Shown piece by piece: positions 1-6,220 of a DNA stretch of 8,773 nt. The stretch's first letter is position 1. Each line of letters opens with the position of its first letter. Source of the stretch: Sphingomonadales bacterium (GTDB lineage Bacteria > Pseudomonadota > Alphaproteobacteria > Sphingomonadales > Sphingomonadaceae); contig JANYCM010000151.1 in the NCBI GenBank assembly GCA_025360285.1, positions 1 through 8,773 on the forward strand. Reading direction: 5' to 3'. The translations under genes were made by a program, and so were the position numbers. The notes under the pieces were generated by a model. The model was given only the letters and a program-made list of their open reading frames with translations. It made no database searches and had not been told where the DNA came from.

Positions 1-43
1 CTCGGCGCTTTCGCCGAGCGGGGTGGGGGTGGCGCTTTTCGCT
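1..43 (+). repeat. Intergenic structured repeat, copy 1a (cut by window edge)
   Basis: Positions 1-18 form a perfect hairpin: arms CTCGGCG (1-7) and CGCCGAG (12-18) with a CTTT loop. It is followed at once by a G-rich box CGGGGTGGGGGTG (19-31) and by TTTTC (36-40). This order (hairpin, CGGG box, TTTTC) matches the copy at 8708-8743, although the hairpin stem sequence differs. The palindromic CCTCTCCC box that should come first would lie to the left of the window. Positions 28-46 can form a further 7-bp stem with one G-U pair. Assignment to a family rests on comparing the copies inside this window only. Confidence 0.55.
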
Positions 44-53
44 ACCGAGGGGC

Positions 54-110
54 GAACCCCAATCCCGCTCGCGCAAGAGCGCGAGTCGCCCTCCCCGCGA
101 GGGAGAGGGA
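54..110 (-). repeat. Intergenic structured repeat, copy 1b, inverted relative to 1a
   Basis: Read on the minus strand, this copy has all three parts. The first is an imperfect palindrome at 109-89; on the plus strand it is CCCTC/GAGGG outside and CCC/GGG inside, with a GCGA loop and one bulged A. The second is a spacer CGA and a perfect hairpin, CTCGCGC-TCTT-GCGCGAG (85-68). The third is a box CGGGATTGGGGTT (67-55). The copy faces copy 1a with a gap of about ten bases. Plus-strand 49-60 adds a small GGGG-CGAA-CCCC stem, which reads as a UUCG loop on the minus strand. The pair lies just downstream of the pepN stop and could act as an mRNA 3' end barrier, but no T-tract of the intrinsic-terminator kind follows. 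Confidence 0.6.
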
Positions 111-125
111 CATTCGTGCCAGCCC

Positions 126-2705
126 TCACACCAGCGCGCGCGACGCCATTTCGAGCACATCCTTGCTCACCCCCGGCGCCGTCATGATGCGTTGCAACTG
201 CGCCTGCATCAGGCCGCCGCGTGCCGCATCGAAACGCCGCCAGCGGCCCAGCGGTACCGCCAGCCGCGCCGCCGATTGCGGATTGATCCGATCGACCGCC
301 AACAGTTGCTCGGCAAGCAGACGGTAGCCGGCGCCATCCGGGCTGTGGAAATGCACCTGGTTGGCGGCAAAGGCGCCGATCAACGCGCGCAGCCGGTTGG
401 GGCTGTTGATCGAAAAATCCTTGTGGGTCAGCAACGCCGCCACCCGCGCCGGCGTACCGGCGCGGGTGGCCAGCGCCTGGACGCTGAACCATTTGTCGAT
501 AACATCATTATTGCCGGCAAAGCGCGCGTGGAAATCGGCGAGGCAGGCATCGCGTTCCGGCGTGTCGGTATTGATCAGCGCCATCAACGCCCCCATCCGG
601 TCGGTCATCGTCACCGCGCCATCATAATGCGCTTTCGCCGCCGCCACGGCCTCGGCCGAACCCGCTGTCACCAGATAGGCCAGCGCGACATTGGCCAGCC
701 GGCGATCACCCTGCGCCGCCGGGGTCAGCGCCGTGCCGCTGCCGCTATGCCGGCGATACGCCGCCCACCATTGCGGCTCCAACCCGGTGGCGATGGCCAG
801 GCGCGCCGCCTCGCGCCGGCGGTGGATGGCATCGACATCGACGCTGATCGCCTGGTCGCCGATGATCGATTCGGTCGGCAGCAGCACCGCCTCGCCGACA
901 AATTCGGCATCCAGGCTGCTATCCGCCCCCGCCGCCAGCGTCGCGCCGATCGCGGCGACCAGCTCGGCCGGGTCATCATCGGTCGCCAGCACATCGAGCG
1001 CCAGCCGCTGCATGGCTTCCCAGCGCGCAAACGGATCATCATCATGGCCGGCGAGAAAGGCGAGATCGGCGCGCGCGCTCGTCGCCACCACCGTCACCGG
1101 TGCCGAAAACCCGCGGTTGAGCGACAGCAGCACGGGTTCATCCAAGCCTTCGAACACCAGCCGCGTTTCGCCATCGCGCAGCTCGACCAGCCGTTCGGGG
1201 CCGATGCGCCGGCCCGATGTGCGGCCGATCAGCGCCAGCCGGAACGGCATGTGGAGCAGCGGCTTTTCAGGCTGGCCCGGCGTCGGCGCCAGGCTTTGCG
1301 CCAGATTGACGGTCAATTGCCGCCCGGCGCGCGCCGCATGGACGGTAATGCGCGGCGTGCCGGCCTGTTCATACCAGCGGCGAAACTGCTTCAGGTCACG
1401 CCCGGTGGCAGCCTCCATCGCCGCGATCCAGTCTTCACAGGTGACGGCCCGGCCATCATGGCGATCGAAATACAGATCCGTCCCGGCGCGAAAGCCCTTC
1501 GCCCCGAGCAGCGTGTGCAACATGCGGATCACCTCCGCACCCTTGTTATAGACGGTGGCGGTGTAGAAATTGGCGATTTCGATATAATGATCGGGGCGGA
1601 TCGGGTGGGCCAGCGGGCCGGCATCTTCGGGAAACTGCGCCGCGCGCAGCGCCCGCACATCATCGATGCGGCTGACCGCCGGGCTGCCCTGATCGGCCGA
1701 AAACTGCTGGTCGCGGAACACCGTCAGCCCTTCCTTCAGACTGAGCTGGAACCAGTCACGGCAGGTGACGCGGTTGCCGGTCCAGTTGTGGAAATATTCA
1801 TGCGCAACCACTGCGGCGACGGCATCGAAATCGGCGTCGGTGGCGGTTTCGGCATCGGCCAGGATATATTTGGAATTGAAGATGTTGAGGCCCTTGTTCT
1901 CCATGGCGCCGGCGTTGAAATCATTCACTGCGACGATGTTGAACTGGTCCAGATCATATTCGCGGCCATAGACCGCCTCGTCCCAGGCCATCGAGGCCTT
2001 CAGCGCCGCCATGGCATGGGCGCAGCGCGGCACATCGGCTATCGTGGTCCAGATTGCCAGCGCCACCTGCCGCCCCGACATTGTGGTGAAATGATCGGTC
2101 AGTGCCGACAGGTCGCCGGCAACCAGCGCGAACAGATAACAGGGTTTCGGCCAGGGATCATGCCAGGTGCGGGCATGGCGACCGCCGGGCAACACTTCGA
2201 CCGCACCATCATCGCCGTTCGACAACAGGATGGGAAAGGCCGCGGCATCGGCGGCCAGCCGCACCGTGTAGGTGGACAGCACATCGGGGCGATCCGGAAA
2301 CCAGGTGATGCGGCGAAAGCCTTCGGCCTCGCACTGCGTCACCAGCCGGCCTTCGGAGGCATAGAGCCCCATCAGCCTTGTGTTGGTGGCGGGGGTGATC
2401 TCCACGACGGTTTCAACAATCGCGCTGTCACCATCGATATGCAGCGTCAGCCGTTCGCCTTCGGGCGCAACATTGACCGGCACGCCATCGACCGCGACCA
2501 GCAAGGTGCTCAGATCCTGGCCATCGAGCACCAGCGGCCGGTCATGCCCGCCATTGCGCCGCACCGTCAGCCGCGCGGTGACCTTGGTGACCCCCAGCGC
2601 CAGATCGAAGTCAAGATCGACCGCCGGCACCAGCCAATCGGGCGGGCGATAATCGGCGAGCCGCACCGATTGCGGAAGTTGCGGGCTGGCCTGGGCATCG
2701 AGCAT
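126..2705 (-). CDS. pepN: Aminopeptidase N (M1 family zinc metallopeptidase)
   Basis: This cytoplasmic M1 aminopeptidase removes N-terminal residues from peptides during peptide turnover. Numbered from the first possible Met (position 2711, 861 aa), the sequence shows the GAMEN substrate-binding motif (268-272) and the zinc site HEYFH (304-308) followed after 18 residues by Glu327 (HExxH-x18-E). The transition-state tyrosine is in TVYNKGAEVIRM (Tyr388). An N-terminal beta domain precedes the catalytic domain, and a helical C-terminal domain completes a length normal for bacterial PepN. Two ATGs compete, at 2711 and 2705. I chose 2705 (MLDAQ start, 859 aa) because AAAGGG (2719-2714) is 8 nt from it but only 2 nt from the first. 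The first ATG is also inside a perfect inverted repeat. The gene follows the L,D-transpeptidase gene in the same direction after a gap rich in structure, so it may be transcribed separately or at a different level. Function is secure; the start is not. Confidence 0.96.
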   Translation of the reverse strand: MLDAQASPQLPQSVRLADYRPPDWLVPAVDLDFDLALGVTKVTARLTVRRNGGHDRPLVLDGQDLSTLLVAVDGVPVNVAPEGERLTLHIDGDSAIVETVVEITPATNTRLMGLYASEGRLVTQCEAEGFRRITWFPDRPDVLSTYTVRLAADAAAFPILLSNGDDGAVEVLPGGRHARTWHDPWPKPCYLFALVAGDLSALTDHFTTMSGRQVALAIWTTIADVPRCAHAMAALKASMAWDEAVYGREYDLDQFNIVAVNDFNAGAMENKGLNIFNSKYILADAETATDADFDAVAAVVAHEYFHNWTGNRVTCRDWFQLSLKEGLTVFRDQQFSADQGSPAVSRIDDVRALRAAQFPEDAGPLAHPIRPDHYIEIANFYTATVYNKGAEVIRMLHTLLGAKGFRAGTDLYFDRHDGRAVTCEDWIAAMEAATGRDLKQFRRWYEQAGTPRITVHAARAGRQLTVNLAQSLAPTPGQPEKPLLHMPFRLALIGRTSGRRIGPERLVELRDGETRLVFEGLDEPVLLSLNRGFSAPVTVVATSARADLAFLAGHDDDPFARWEAMQRLALDVLATDDDPAELVAAIGATLAAGADSSLDAEFVGEAVLLPTESIIGDQAISVDVDAIHRRREAARLAIATGLEPQWWAAYRRHSGSGTALTPAAQGDRRLANVALAYLVTAGSAEAVAAAKAHYDGAVTMTDRMGALMALINTDTPERDACLADFHARFAGNNDVIDKWFSVQALATRAGTPARVAALLTHKDFSINSPNRLRALIGAFAANQVHFHSPDGAGYRLLAEQLLAVDRINPQSAARLAVPLGRWRRFDAARGGLMQAQLQRIMTAPGVSKDVLEMASRALV

Positions 2706-2740
2706 GGTCATGGCCCTTTATGCCGGGGCCATGGGCCTTT
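2703..2740 (-). promoter_or_regulatory. pepN translation-initiation region with start-codon hairpin and repeated SD-ATG block
   Basis: On the minus strand, CATGGCCC (2733-2726) and GGGCCATG (2716-2709) are perfect 8-bp inverted arms with a 9-nt loop. In the mRNA this would pair the first pepN AUG and the GGG of the Shine-Dalgarno, while the second AUG (2705-2703) stays outside. The block AAAGGGCCATGACC (2719-2706) is also nearly a direct repeat of AAAGGCCCATGGCC (2740-2727), with 12 of 14 bases identical. The upstream ATG (2732) opens a four-codon frame, ATG-GCC-CCG-GCA-TAA, ending at 2718, immediately before AGGG. The bases are seen directly; any control of pepN translation is inferred. Confidence 0.4.
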
Positions 2741-2743
2741 GTC

Positions 2744-2766
2744 GAAGGGCGAAATGGCCGCCCTTC
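2744..2766. other. 8-bp hairpin in the transpeptidase-pepN gap
   Basis: Plus-strand GAAGGGCG (2744-2751) and CGCCCTTC (2759-2766) are perfect inverted arms around a 7-nt loop. It lies two bases from repeat copy 2. On the transcribed minus strand it is followed by GACAAAGG rather than a T-run, so it is not a standard intrinsic terminator. It could be an mRNA processing or stability structure between the two genes. Confidence 0.4.
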
Positions 2767-2768
2767 TT

Positions 2769-2804
2769 CCTCTCCCGCAGGCGAGAGAGGATGGGATTGG
2801 TGTA
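2769..2804 (+). repeat. Intergenic structured repeat, copy 2 (short form)
   Basis: CCTCTCCCGC (2769-2778) and GCGAGAGAGG (2781-2790) form a 10-bp inverted repeat with one mismatch and an AG centre. Three bases later comes GGGATTGGTGT (2793-2803), close to the GGGATTGGGGTT box of copy 1b. The middle hairpin seen in copies 1b and 3 is missing. It lies in the only sizeable gap within the leftward block, between the L,D-transpeptidase gene and pepN. Confidence 0.55.
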
Positions 2805-2834
2805 TCGGCAATCGAGTCCAGGGCCAAACGGCGT

Positions 2835-3338
2835 TCAGTAGCGGATGAGGAGGCTGTCGCCGGGGGCGAGCCTGTCCAGCCAGCCCGCCAGCAATTCGCG
2901 ATCCATCGCGACACATCCCTCCGTGGGGCGGCGGTCGGGCTGGGTGCAATGCCAGAAGATGGCGCTGCCCAGCGGCGGCGCCGGTGGGCTGTCATTATGG
3001 CCGAGGATCAGGATGATGTCATAGGCATGGTCATCCCGCCACAGGCGTTCGGCGCTGAAACGGTGCGGGTGGCGGACCGGGCGGTTATACGCTGGATCGG
3101 CCACATCATCCGACCAGCCATCGTCGGGCCGCAGCCAGCGCCAGGGCAGGCGCGTCGCCGGTGCCGCCATCCGGTCTTGCCGCAGCAGCGCGGCGCGGAT
3201 CGGCCAGACGCCGAGCGGGGTGGCACCATCGCCTTCGCGTTTGGTGCTGGCCGGGATGGCACCAGATCGTCCGAACACCGCCGGCGCTACTTCTCCAAAC
3301 GCCGTCACCGTGCCGGCGACGACCGAGGCCACAATCAC
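2835..3338 (-). CDS. L,D-transpeptidase family protein (YkuD-like, COG3786 type)
   Basis: The 167-aa protein looks like a compact YkuD-fold L,D-transpeptidase catalytic domain. Such enzymes use an active-site cysteine to make 3-3 peptidoglycan crosslinks or attach proteins to the wall. Visible signatures are KREGDGATPLG (33-43) near the N-terminus, GHND (113-116), and GSAIFWH (124-130) leading to PTEGCVAM (138-145). His130 and Cys142 are the likely catalytic pair. The TEGC form is typical of the short COG3786 branch rather than the longer ErfK/YbiS proteins with SHGC. I see no convincing signal peptide or LysM domain, so how it reaches the periplasm is unclear. It starts with GTG, and its first four bases (GTGA) overlap the ribA stop. 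An AGGG sits 9 nt upstream of the start, and overlap-coupled translation is likely. The physiological substrate is not shown by the sequence. Confidence 0.85.
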   Translation of the reverse strand: MIVASVVAGTVTAFGEVAPAVFGRSGAIPASTKREGDGATPLGVWPIRAALLRQDRMAAPATRLPWRWLRPDDGWSDDVADPAYNRPVRHPHRFSAERLWRDDHAYDIILILGHNDSPPAPPLGSAIFWHCTQPDRRPTEGCVAMDRELLAGWLDRLAPGDSLLIRY

Positions 3339-4432
3339 AGCATATGGCCCTGGCGATCGCGCTTGGTGCCGAGGTAGGCGAGATTGTGCGGGTTGGGGGC
3401 CATGCTGTGTTCGACCCGGCTAACGGCGAGGCCGTGCGCCGCGAGACCTGCGACCTTCAGCGGGTTGTTGGTCAGCAGTTCGACCTGGGTGACGCCCAAT
3501 TGGTGCAGCATCGCCGCCGCCAGGCTGAAATCCCGTTCGTCAGGTTCAAACCCCAGGCGGGTGTTGGCATCGACGGTATCAAAGCCCTGGTCCTGCAGGG
3601 CATAGGCGCGCAGCTTGTTGAGGAGGCCGATGCCGCGGCCCTCCTGTTGCAGATACAGCAGGATGCCCCCGCCGGGGTGTGCCGCGATCACCGCCAGCGC
3701 CGTGTGCAGCTGCGGCCCGCAATCGCATTTCAGGCTGCCGAGCACATCGCCGGTAAGGCAGGCCGAATGCAGGCGGACGAGCACCGGGCCGCTGCGCGCC
3801 AGGTTCGACAACGGATCGCCGATAACCAGTGCCAGATGTTCGGGGCCGCCGTCATCGGGACGGAAGGCGACGACTTCGGTGTTTTCCGCCAGCGCCAGCG
3901 GCAGGCGCGCGCGCGAAGTCAGGCGGACGCGGGCGGCAGTCGCGGGCAGATCCAGAATCGCTGTTGCGGGCGCGGTGACCACGGGCGTGGCTGCCGCCAA
4001 AGGCACGGCATAGACAGCGGGCAGCAGCGCCGCCTGTTTGGCGAGGGTGATCGCGGCGCGCGCGGCGGCTGTGTCGCCGGCCAGTGCCCGGCTGACGAAC
4101 GGTCCCTTGAACGGCGTCGCCAGATCGAGCACCGGATCGGCAACGGCGCGGCTTTCGGTCAGGCCCAGCCAGACCGGGCGTTCGATCCACACCGGTTCGG
4201 CATCGGCGGCGGCGGCGGCGCGCTGGTTGGCCAGGCTGAGCACCGCCGCCCGGCGGGCCGTGATGATGAGGCCGGCGCGGCCATGCGCCTCCAGCGCCGC
4301 CAGCGCGGCCGCATCGGCGAGTTCGGCGGACACGATGGCAAGGCCGACGCCATCACCCGCAATGCCGACGATACGCCCGCGGCGCAGGGCATCGATCGCC
4401 GCCTCGGCGAGATACGCCGGCGCCAGGCTCAC
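3335..4432 (-). CDS. ribA: GTP cyclohydrolase II with degenerate DHBP-synthase-like N-terminal domain
   Basis: RibA opens GTP to 2,5-diamino-6-ribosylamino-4(3H)-pyrimidinone 5'-phosphate, formate and pyrophosphate, the first committed step of riboflavin synthesis. The catalytic domain is residues ~170-365. Zinc ligands Cys225, Cys236 and Cys238 are in the C-x10-C-x-C pattern (CLTGDVLGSLKCDC). QQEGRGIGL (262-270), AYALQDQGFDTVDAN (276-290) and LLTNNPLKV (319-327) are all typical. Residues 1-165 occupy the place of the 3,4-dihydroxy-2-butanone-4-phosphate synthase domain of bifunctional RibBA, but I cannot find that enzyme's acidic DDE-R-ENEGD signature. The protein is therefore probably monofunctional, and DHBP synthase must be encoded elsewhere. 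At 365 aa it is far longer than E. coli RibA (about 200 aa). It starts with GTG inside the xth stop (GTGA overlap) with no Shine-Dalgarno of its own, and ends in the next GTGA overlap. Confidence 0.93.
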   Translation of the reverse strand: MSLAPAYLAEAAIDALRRGRIVGIAGDGVGLAIVSAELADAAALAALEAHGRAGLIITARRAAVLSLANQRAAAAADAEPVWIERPVWLGLTESRAVADPVLDLATPFKGPFVSRALAGDTAAARAAITLAKQAALLPAVYAVPLAAATPVVTAPATAILDLPATAARVRLTSRARLPLALAENTEVVAFRPDDGGPEHLALVIGDPLSNLARSGPVLVRLHSACLTGDVLGSLKCDCGPQLHTALAVIAAHPGGGILLYLQQEGRGIGLLNKLRAYALQDQGFDTVDANTRLGFEPDERDFSLAAAMLHQLGVTQVELLTNNPLKVAGLAAHGLAVSRVEHSMAPNPHNLAYLGTKRDRQGHML

Positions 4433-5217
4433 AGGTCGAACGTCGCGATCTGCGGGACATGATCGGAAGGCTTGCCCCAGTCGCGGGCGTCCTCGATCAC
4501 TTCAAAGCGCGTTGCCGTCCGCGCCGCGGCGGGTGAAGCCCAGATATGGTCAAGCCGCCGGCCGCGATCCGACAGGCGCCAATCGGCGGCGCGATAGCTC
4601 CACCAGGTGAACAGCCGTTCGGGCGGCGGGATGAAATGCCGGCCGAGATCAACCCAGTCATGGCTTTTTTGCAGCCCGGTCAACGCTGCTACTTCGACCG
4701 GCGTGTGGCTGACGACATCGAGCAGCGCCTTGTGGCTCCAGACATCGCTTTCCAATGGCGCAATGTTGAAATCGCCGACGATCACCGTGTCATCGCGCAA
4801 GGCCGCCGACCAGCGCGTCATGCGATCGACAAACGCCAGCTTCTGGGCGAATTTCGGGTTGGCGACGGCATCGGGAATATCGCCGCCGGCGGGGACATAG
4901 ACATTTTCGATGAGCAGGCCATTGGGCAGGCGCGCGCCGATATGCCGGGCCTCGCCATTGTCCTGCCAATCATGCCGGCGTTCCTCGGTCAGCGGCAGGC
5001 GCGACAGGGTGGCGACGCCGTGATGCATCTTCTGGCCGTTGAGGAGCCGGTGGCGATAGCCCAGGCTTTCGAACATATCGTGCGGGAAACTGTCATCGAT
5101 GACCTTGGTTTCCTGCAGGCACAGCACATCGGGGGCATGGTCGCGCAGGAACCGCTCGACGATGTCCAGCCGGAAACGGACCGAATTGATGTTCCAGGTG
5201 GCGATGCGCAAGGTCAT
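4429..5217 (-). CDS. xth: Exodeoxyribonuclease III (class II AP endonuclease)
   Basis: This Mg-dependent enzyme cleaves DNA 5' of abasic sites and degrades 3' ends in base-excision repair. Numbered from MTLRIATWN (262 aa), the endonuclease/exonuclease/phosphatase fold motifs are all present. They are WNIN (8-11), LQETK with metal ligand Glu36, the YVPAG segment with Tyr108, GDFNIAP with Asp149 and Asn151, RLDHIW with Asp223, and PSDHVP with Asp252-His253. Length matches the family. Two in-frame ATGs exist, at 5226 and 5217. I chose 5217 because the conserved strand begins at once there, but neither has a recognisable Shine-Dalgarno, so a leaderless or weakly initiated message is possible. It is the first gene of the leftward xth-ribA-transpeptidase set and diverges from the copper chaperone gene. 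Function is secure; the start is moderately sure. Confidence 0.95.
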   Translation of the reverse strand: MTLRIATWNINSVRFRLDIVERFLRDHAPDVLCLQETKVIDDSFPHDMFESLGYRHRLLNGQKMHHGVATLSRLPLTEERRHDWQDNGEARHIGARLPNGLLIENVYVPAGGDIPDAVANPKFAQKLAFVDRMTRWSAALRDDTVIVGDFNIAPLESDVWSHKALLDVVSHTPVEVAALTGLQKSHDWVDLGRHFIPPPERLFTWWSYRAADWRLSDRGRRLDHIWASPAAARTATRFEVIEDARDWGKPSDHVPQIATFDL

Positions 5218-5259
5218 CCCCGGCATTTAGGCGAAACGTGGCGGGGCGTCACCTGTGCG

Positions 5260-5288
5260 ATGACAGCGCCGGCGGCCGTGTCTATATG
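5260..5288 (+). promoter_or_regulatory. Candidate sigma70-type promoter for the copper chaperone gene
   Basis: ATGACA (5260-5265, one mismatch to TTGACA) is separated by exactly 17 bases from TATATG (5283-5288, four of six matches to TATAAT). A start near 5295 would give a leader of about 20 nt containing AGGAA (5302-5306), 7 nt before the ATG at 5314. The match is reasonable for a GC-rich genome but could arise by chance. No clear operator or copper-regulator box was recognised, and no equally good promoter was found for xth on the other strand. Confidence 0.4.
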
Positions 5289-5313
5289 CCGGCTGCCCAA
5301 CAGGAACTTTTCG

Positions 5314-5772
5314 ATGAAGTCTTTCGCCCTCGCGCTTTTGCTCCTCACCGCTGCCCCGGCCTTTGCTGCGCCGCCGCCAGTCAAGGAAGCCTGGGACCGC
5401 ACGGCGCCGCGCGCCAGCGACGCCTGGGTGCGGCTCAATCCGGTGCCGGGGCGGCCCTCGGCGGGCTATCTGACCATCACCGGCGGCGGCCAGCCCGAAA
5501 AGCTGCTCACAGCCACAGCGCCGGGCGTGCGTATCGAACTTCACAGCATGTCGATGGCGGGCGGTATCATGAAGATGGCGATGCTCGACAGCCTGGCGGT
5601 GCCGGCGGGCGCGACGGTCGCCTTTGCGCCCGGCGGCAATCACCTGATGATCTTCGGCCTGACGCCGGCGGCAAAGGCCCTGCTGATTACGCTCGCCTTC
5701 GCCAGTGGCCGCAAGCTGACCGTCACCGCCGCCGTCCGCCCCGCCGGCATGGCGGACCATGACGGCCACTGA
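5314..5772 (+). CDS. Secreted PCu(A)C-type copper chaperone
   Basis: The 152-aa protein begins with a signal peptide: MK, a hydrophobic run to residue ~14, and an AFA/A cleavage site after residue 18. It should act in the periplasm. The mature part is a single PCu(A)C domain (DUF461, PF04314). The Cu(I) motif H-x10-M-x21-H-x-M is exact: His77, Met88, His110, Met112, within ELHSMSMAGGIMKM and GGNHLMIFGL. Family members deliver copper to the CuA or CuB sites of cytochrome oxidase, often with a Sco partner; no Sco or oxidase gene lies in this window. The tail MADHDGH adds two histidines that might bind metal, and its codons overlap the next gene by 14 nt. The start is set by the signal peptide and by AGGAA (5302-5306) with a 7-nt spacer. 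The frame is open far upstream, but that part is antisense to xth. Confidence 0.9.
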   Translation: MKSFALALLLLTAAPAFAAPPPVKEAWDRTAPRASDAWVRLNPVPGRPSAGYLTITGGGQPEKLLTATAPGVRIELHSMSMAGGIMKMAMLDSLAVPAGATVAFAPGGNHLMIFGLTPAAKALLITLAFASGRKLTVTAAVRPAGMADHDGH

Positions 5773-6220
5773 CCCAATCCGCCCCCTCACCGCCGGGGAA
5801 CGCGCCATCATCGCCCAGGTGTTCGGCGCCAGCCTCGATCCCGACCCCGTTACCATCCGCCGGCGCAAATTCTGGCCGCTGCAACCGCGCCGGGTGACGA
5901 TGGCACCCAATGGCCATATCTGGTTTCACCCGCACGGCGACGCCTGGTGCGCCGATTTCGCCGCGGCATCGCTGGGGCTGCGCGCGCATTTCGTCCACGA
6001 AATGGCGCATGTCTGGCAGCACCAGCAGGGTCGCAACCTGATCCTGACGCGGCCGCCGCTGACGCGCTATCGCTACCGGCTGAAAGCGGGCAAGCCCTTC
6101 GCGCGTTATGGTGTCGAGCAACAGGCCTGTATCGTCGCCGATGCTTATGTGGCGCGCGAAACCGGGGCGCCGGGGTTGGCGATGCTGGCCGCGGTTCTGC
6201 CTTTTGGTGATTGGGGCTGA
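5759..6220 (+). CDS. Small HExxH zinc-metallopeptidase-like protein ('vgr related protein')
   Basis: The 153-aa protein resembles sphingomonad proteins usually labelled 'vgr related protein'; its function is not established. A putative zinc site HEMAH (80-84) lies in FVHEMAHVWQHQQ. A likely third ligand is Glu120 in YGVEQQACIVADAY, giving HExxH-x35-E, as in gluzincin-like folds such as DUF4157 proteins. An aromatic and histidine-rich strand IWFHPHGDAWC (54-64) precedes it. There is no signal peptide or membrane segment, so it is probably cytoplasmic unless exported by a dedicated system. The start overlaps the end of the copper chaperone gene by 14 nt (5759-5772) without a good Shine-Dalgarno, which suggests coupled translation. 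Despite its name, I see no VgrG spike domain and no type VI genes nearby. It could be a small protease, a toxin-like domain or an inactive relative. Confidence 0.75.
   Translation: MTATDPIRPLTAGERAIIAQVFGASLDPDPVTIRRRKFWPLQPRRVTMAPNGHIWFHPHGDAWCADFAAASLGLRAHFVHEMAHVWQHQQGRNLILTRPPLTRYRYRLKAGKPFARYGVEQQACIVADAYVARETGAPGLAMLAAVLPFGDWG

Noticed and set aside
1..110. CRISPR-like array suggested by repeated palindromes
   Set aside because: The units are inverted, unequal in length and not separated by regular spacers; no cas gene is nearby.
2744..2766. Intrinsic terminator between the transpeptidase gene and pepN
   Set aside because: The stem is good, but no T-run follows on the transcribed strand, so I list it only as a hairpin.
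192..3377. A 1061-codon open frame on the plus strand, antisense to pepN and the transpeptidase gene
   Set aside because: Its product is a low-complexity mix rich in Arg, His, Gln and Gly with no recognisable domain. Such long antisense frames are expected opposite GC-rich genes with strong third-position GC bias, and the minus strand encodes two clear enzymes.
3161..4462. A 433-codon open frame antisense to ribA
   Set aside because: Same cause: Arg/Gln/Gly-rich shadow of a well-supported minus-strand gene, with no motif of its own.
4546..5313. A long upstream extension of the copper chaperone reading frame
   Set aside because: The extension is antisense to xth. The signal peptide, the SD at 5302-5306 and the candidate promoter all place the start at 5314.
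5227..5910. A 227-codon minus-strand open frame opposite the copper chaperone and the metallopeptidase start
   Set aside because: The composition is Arg/Gly/His-rich with no domain, while the plus strand encodes a signal peptide and an exact copper motif.
5759..6220. Type VI secretion component, from the 'vgr' label of relatives
   Set aside because: There is no spike, PAAR or gp27/gp5-like region and no type VI neighbour; only a small HExxH domain is visible.
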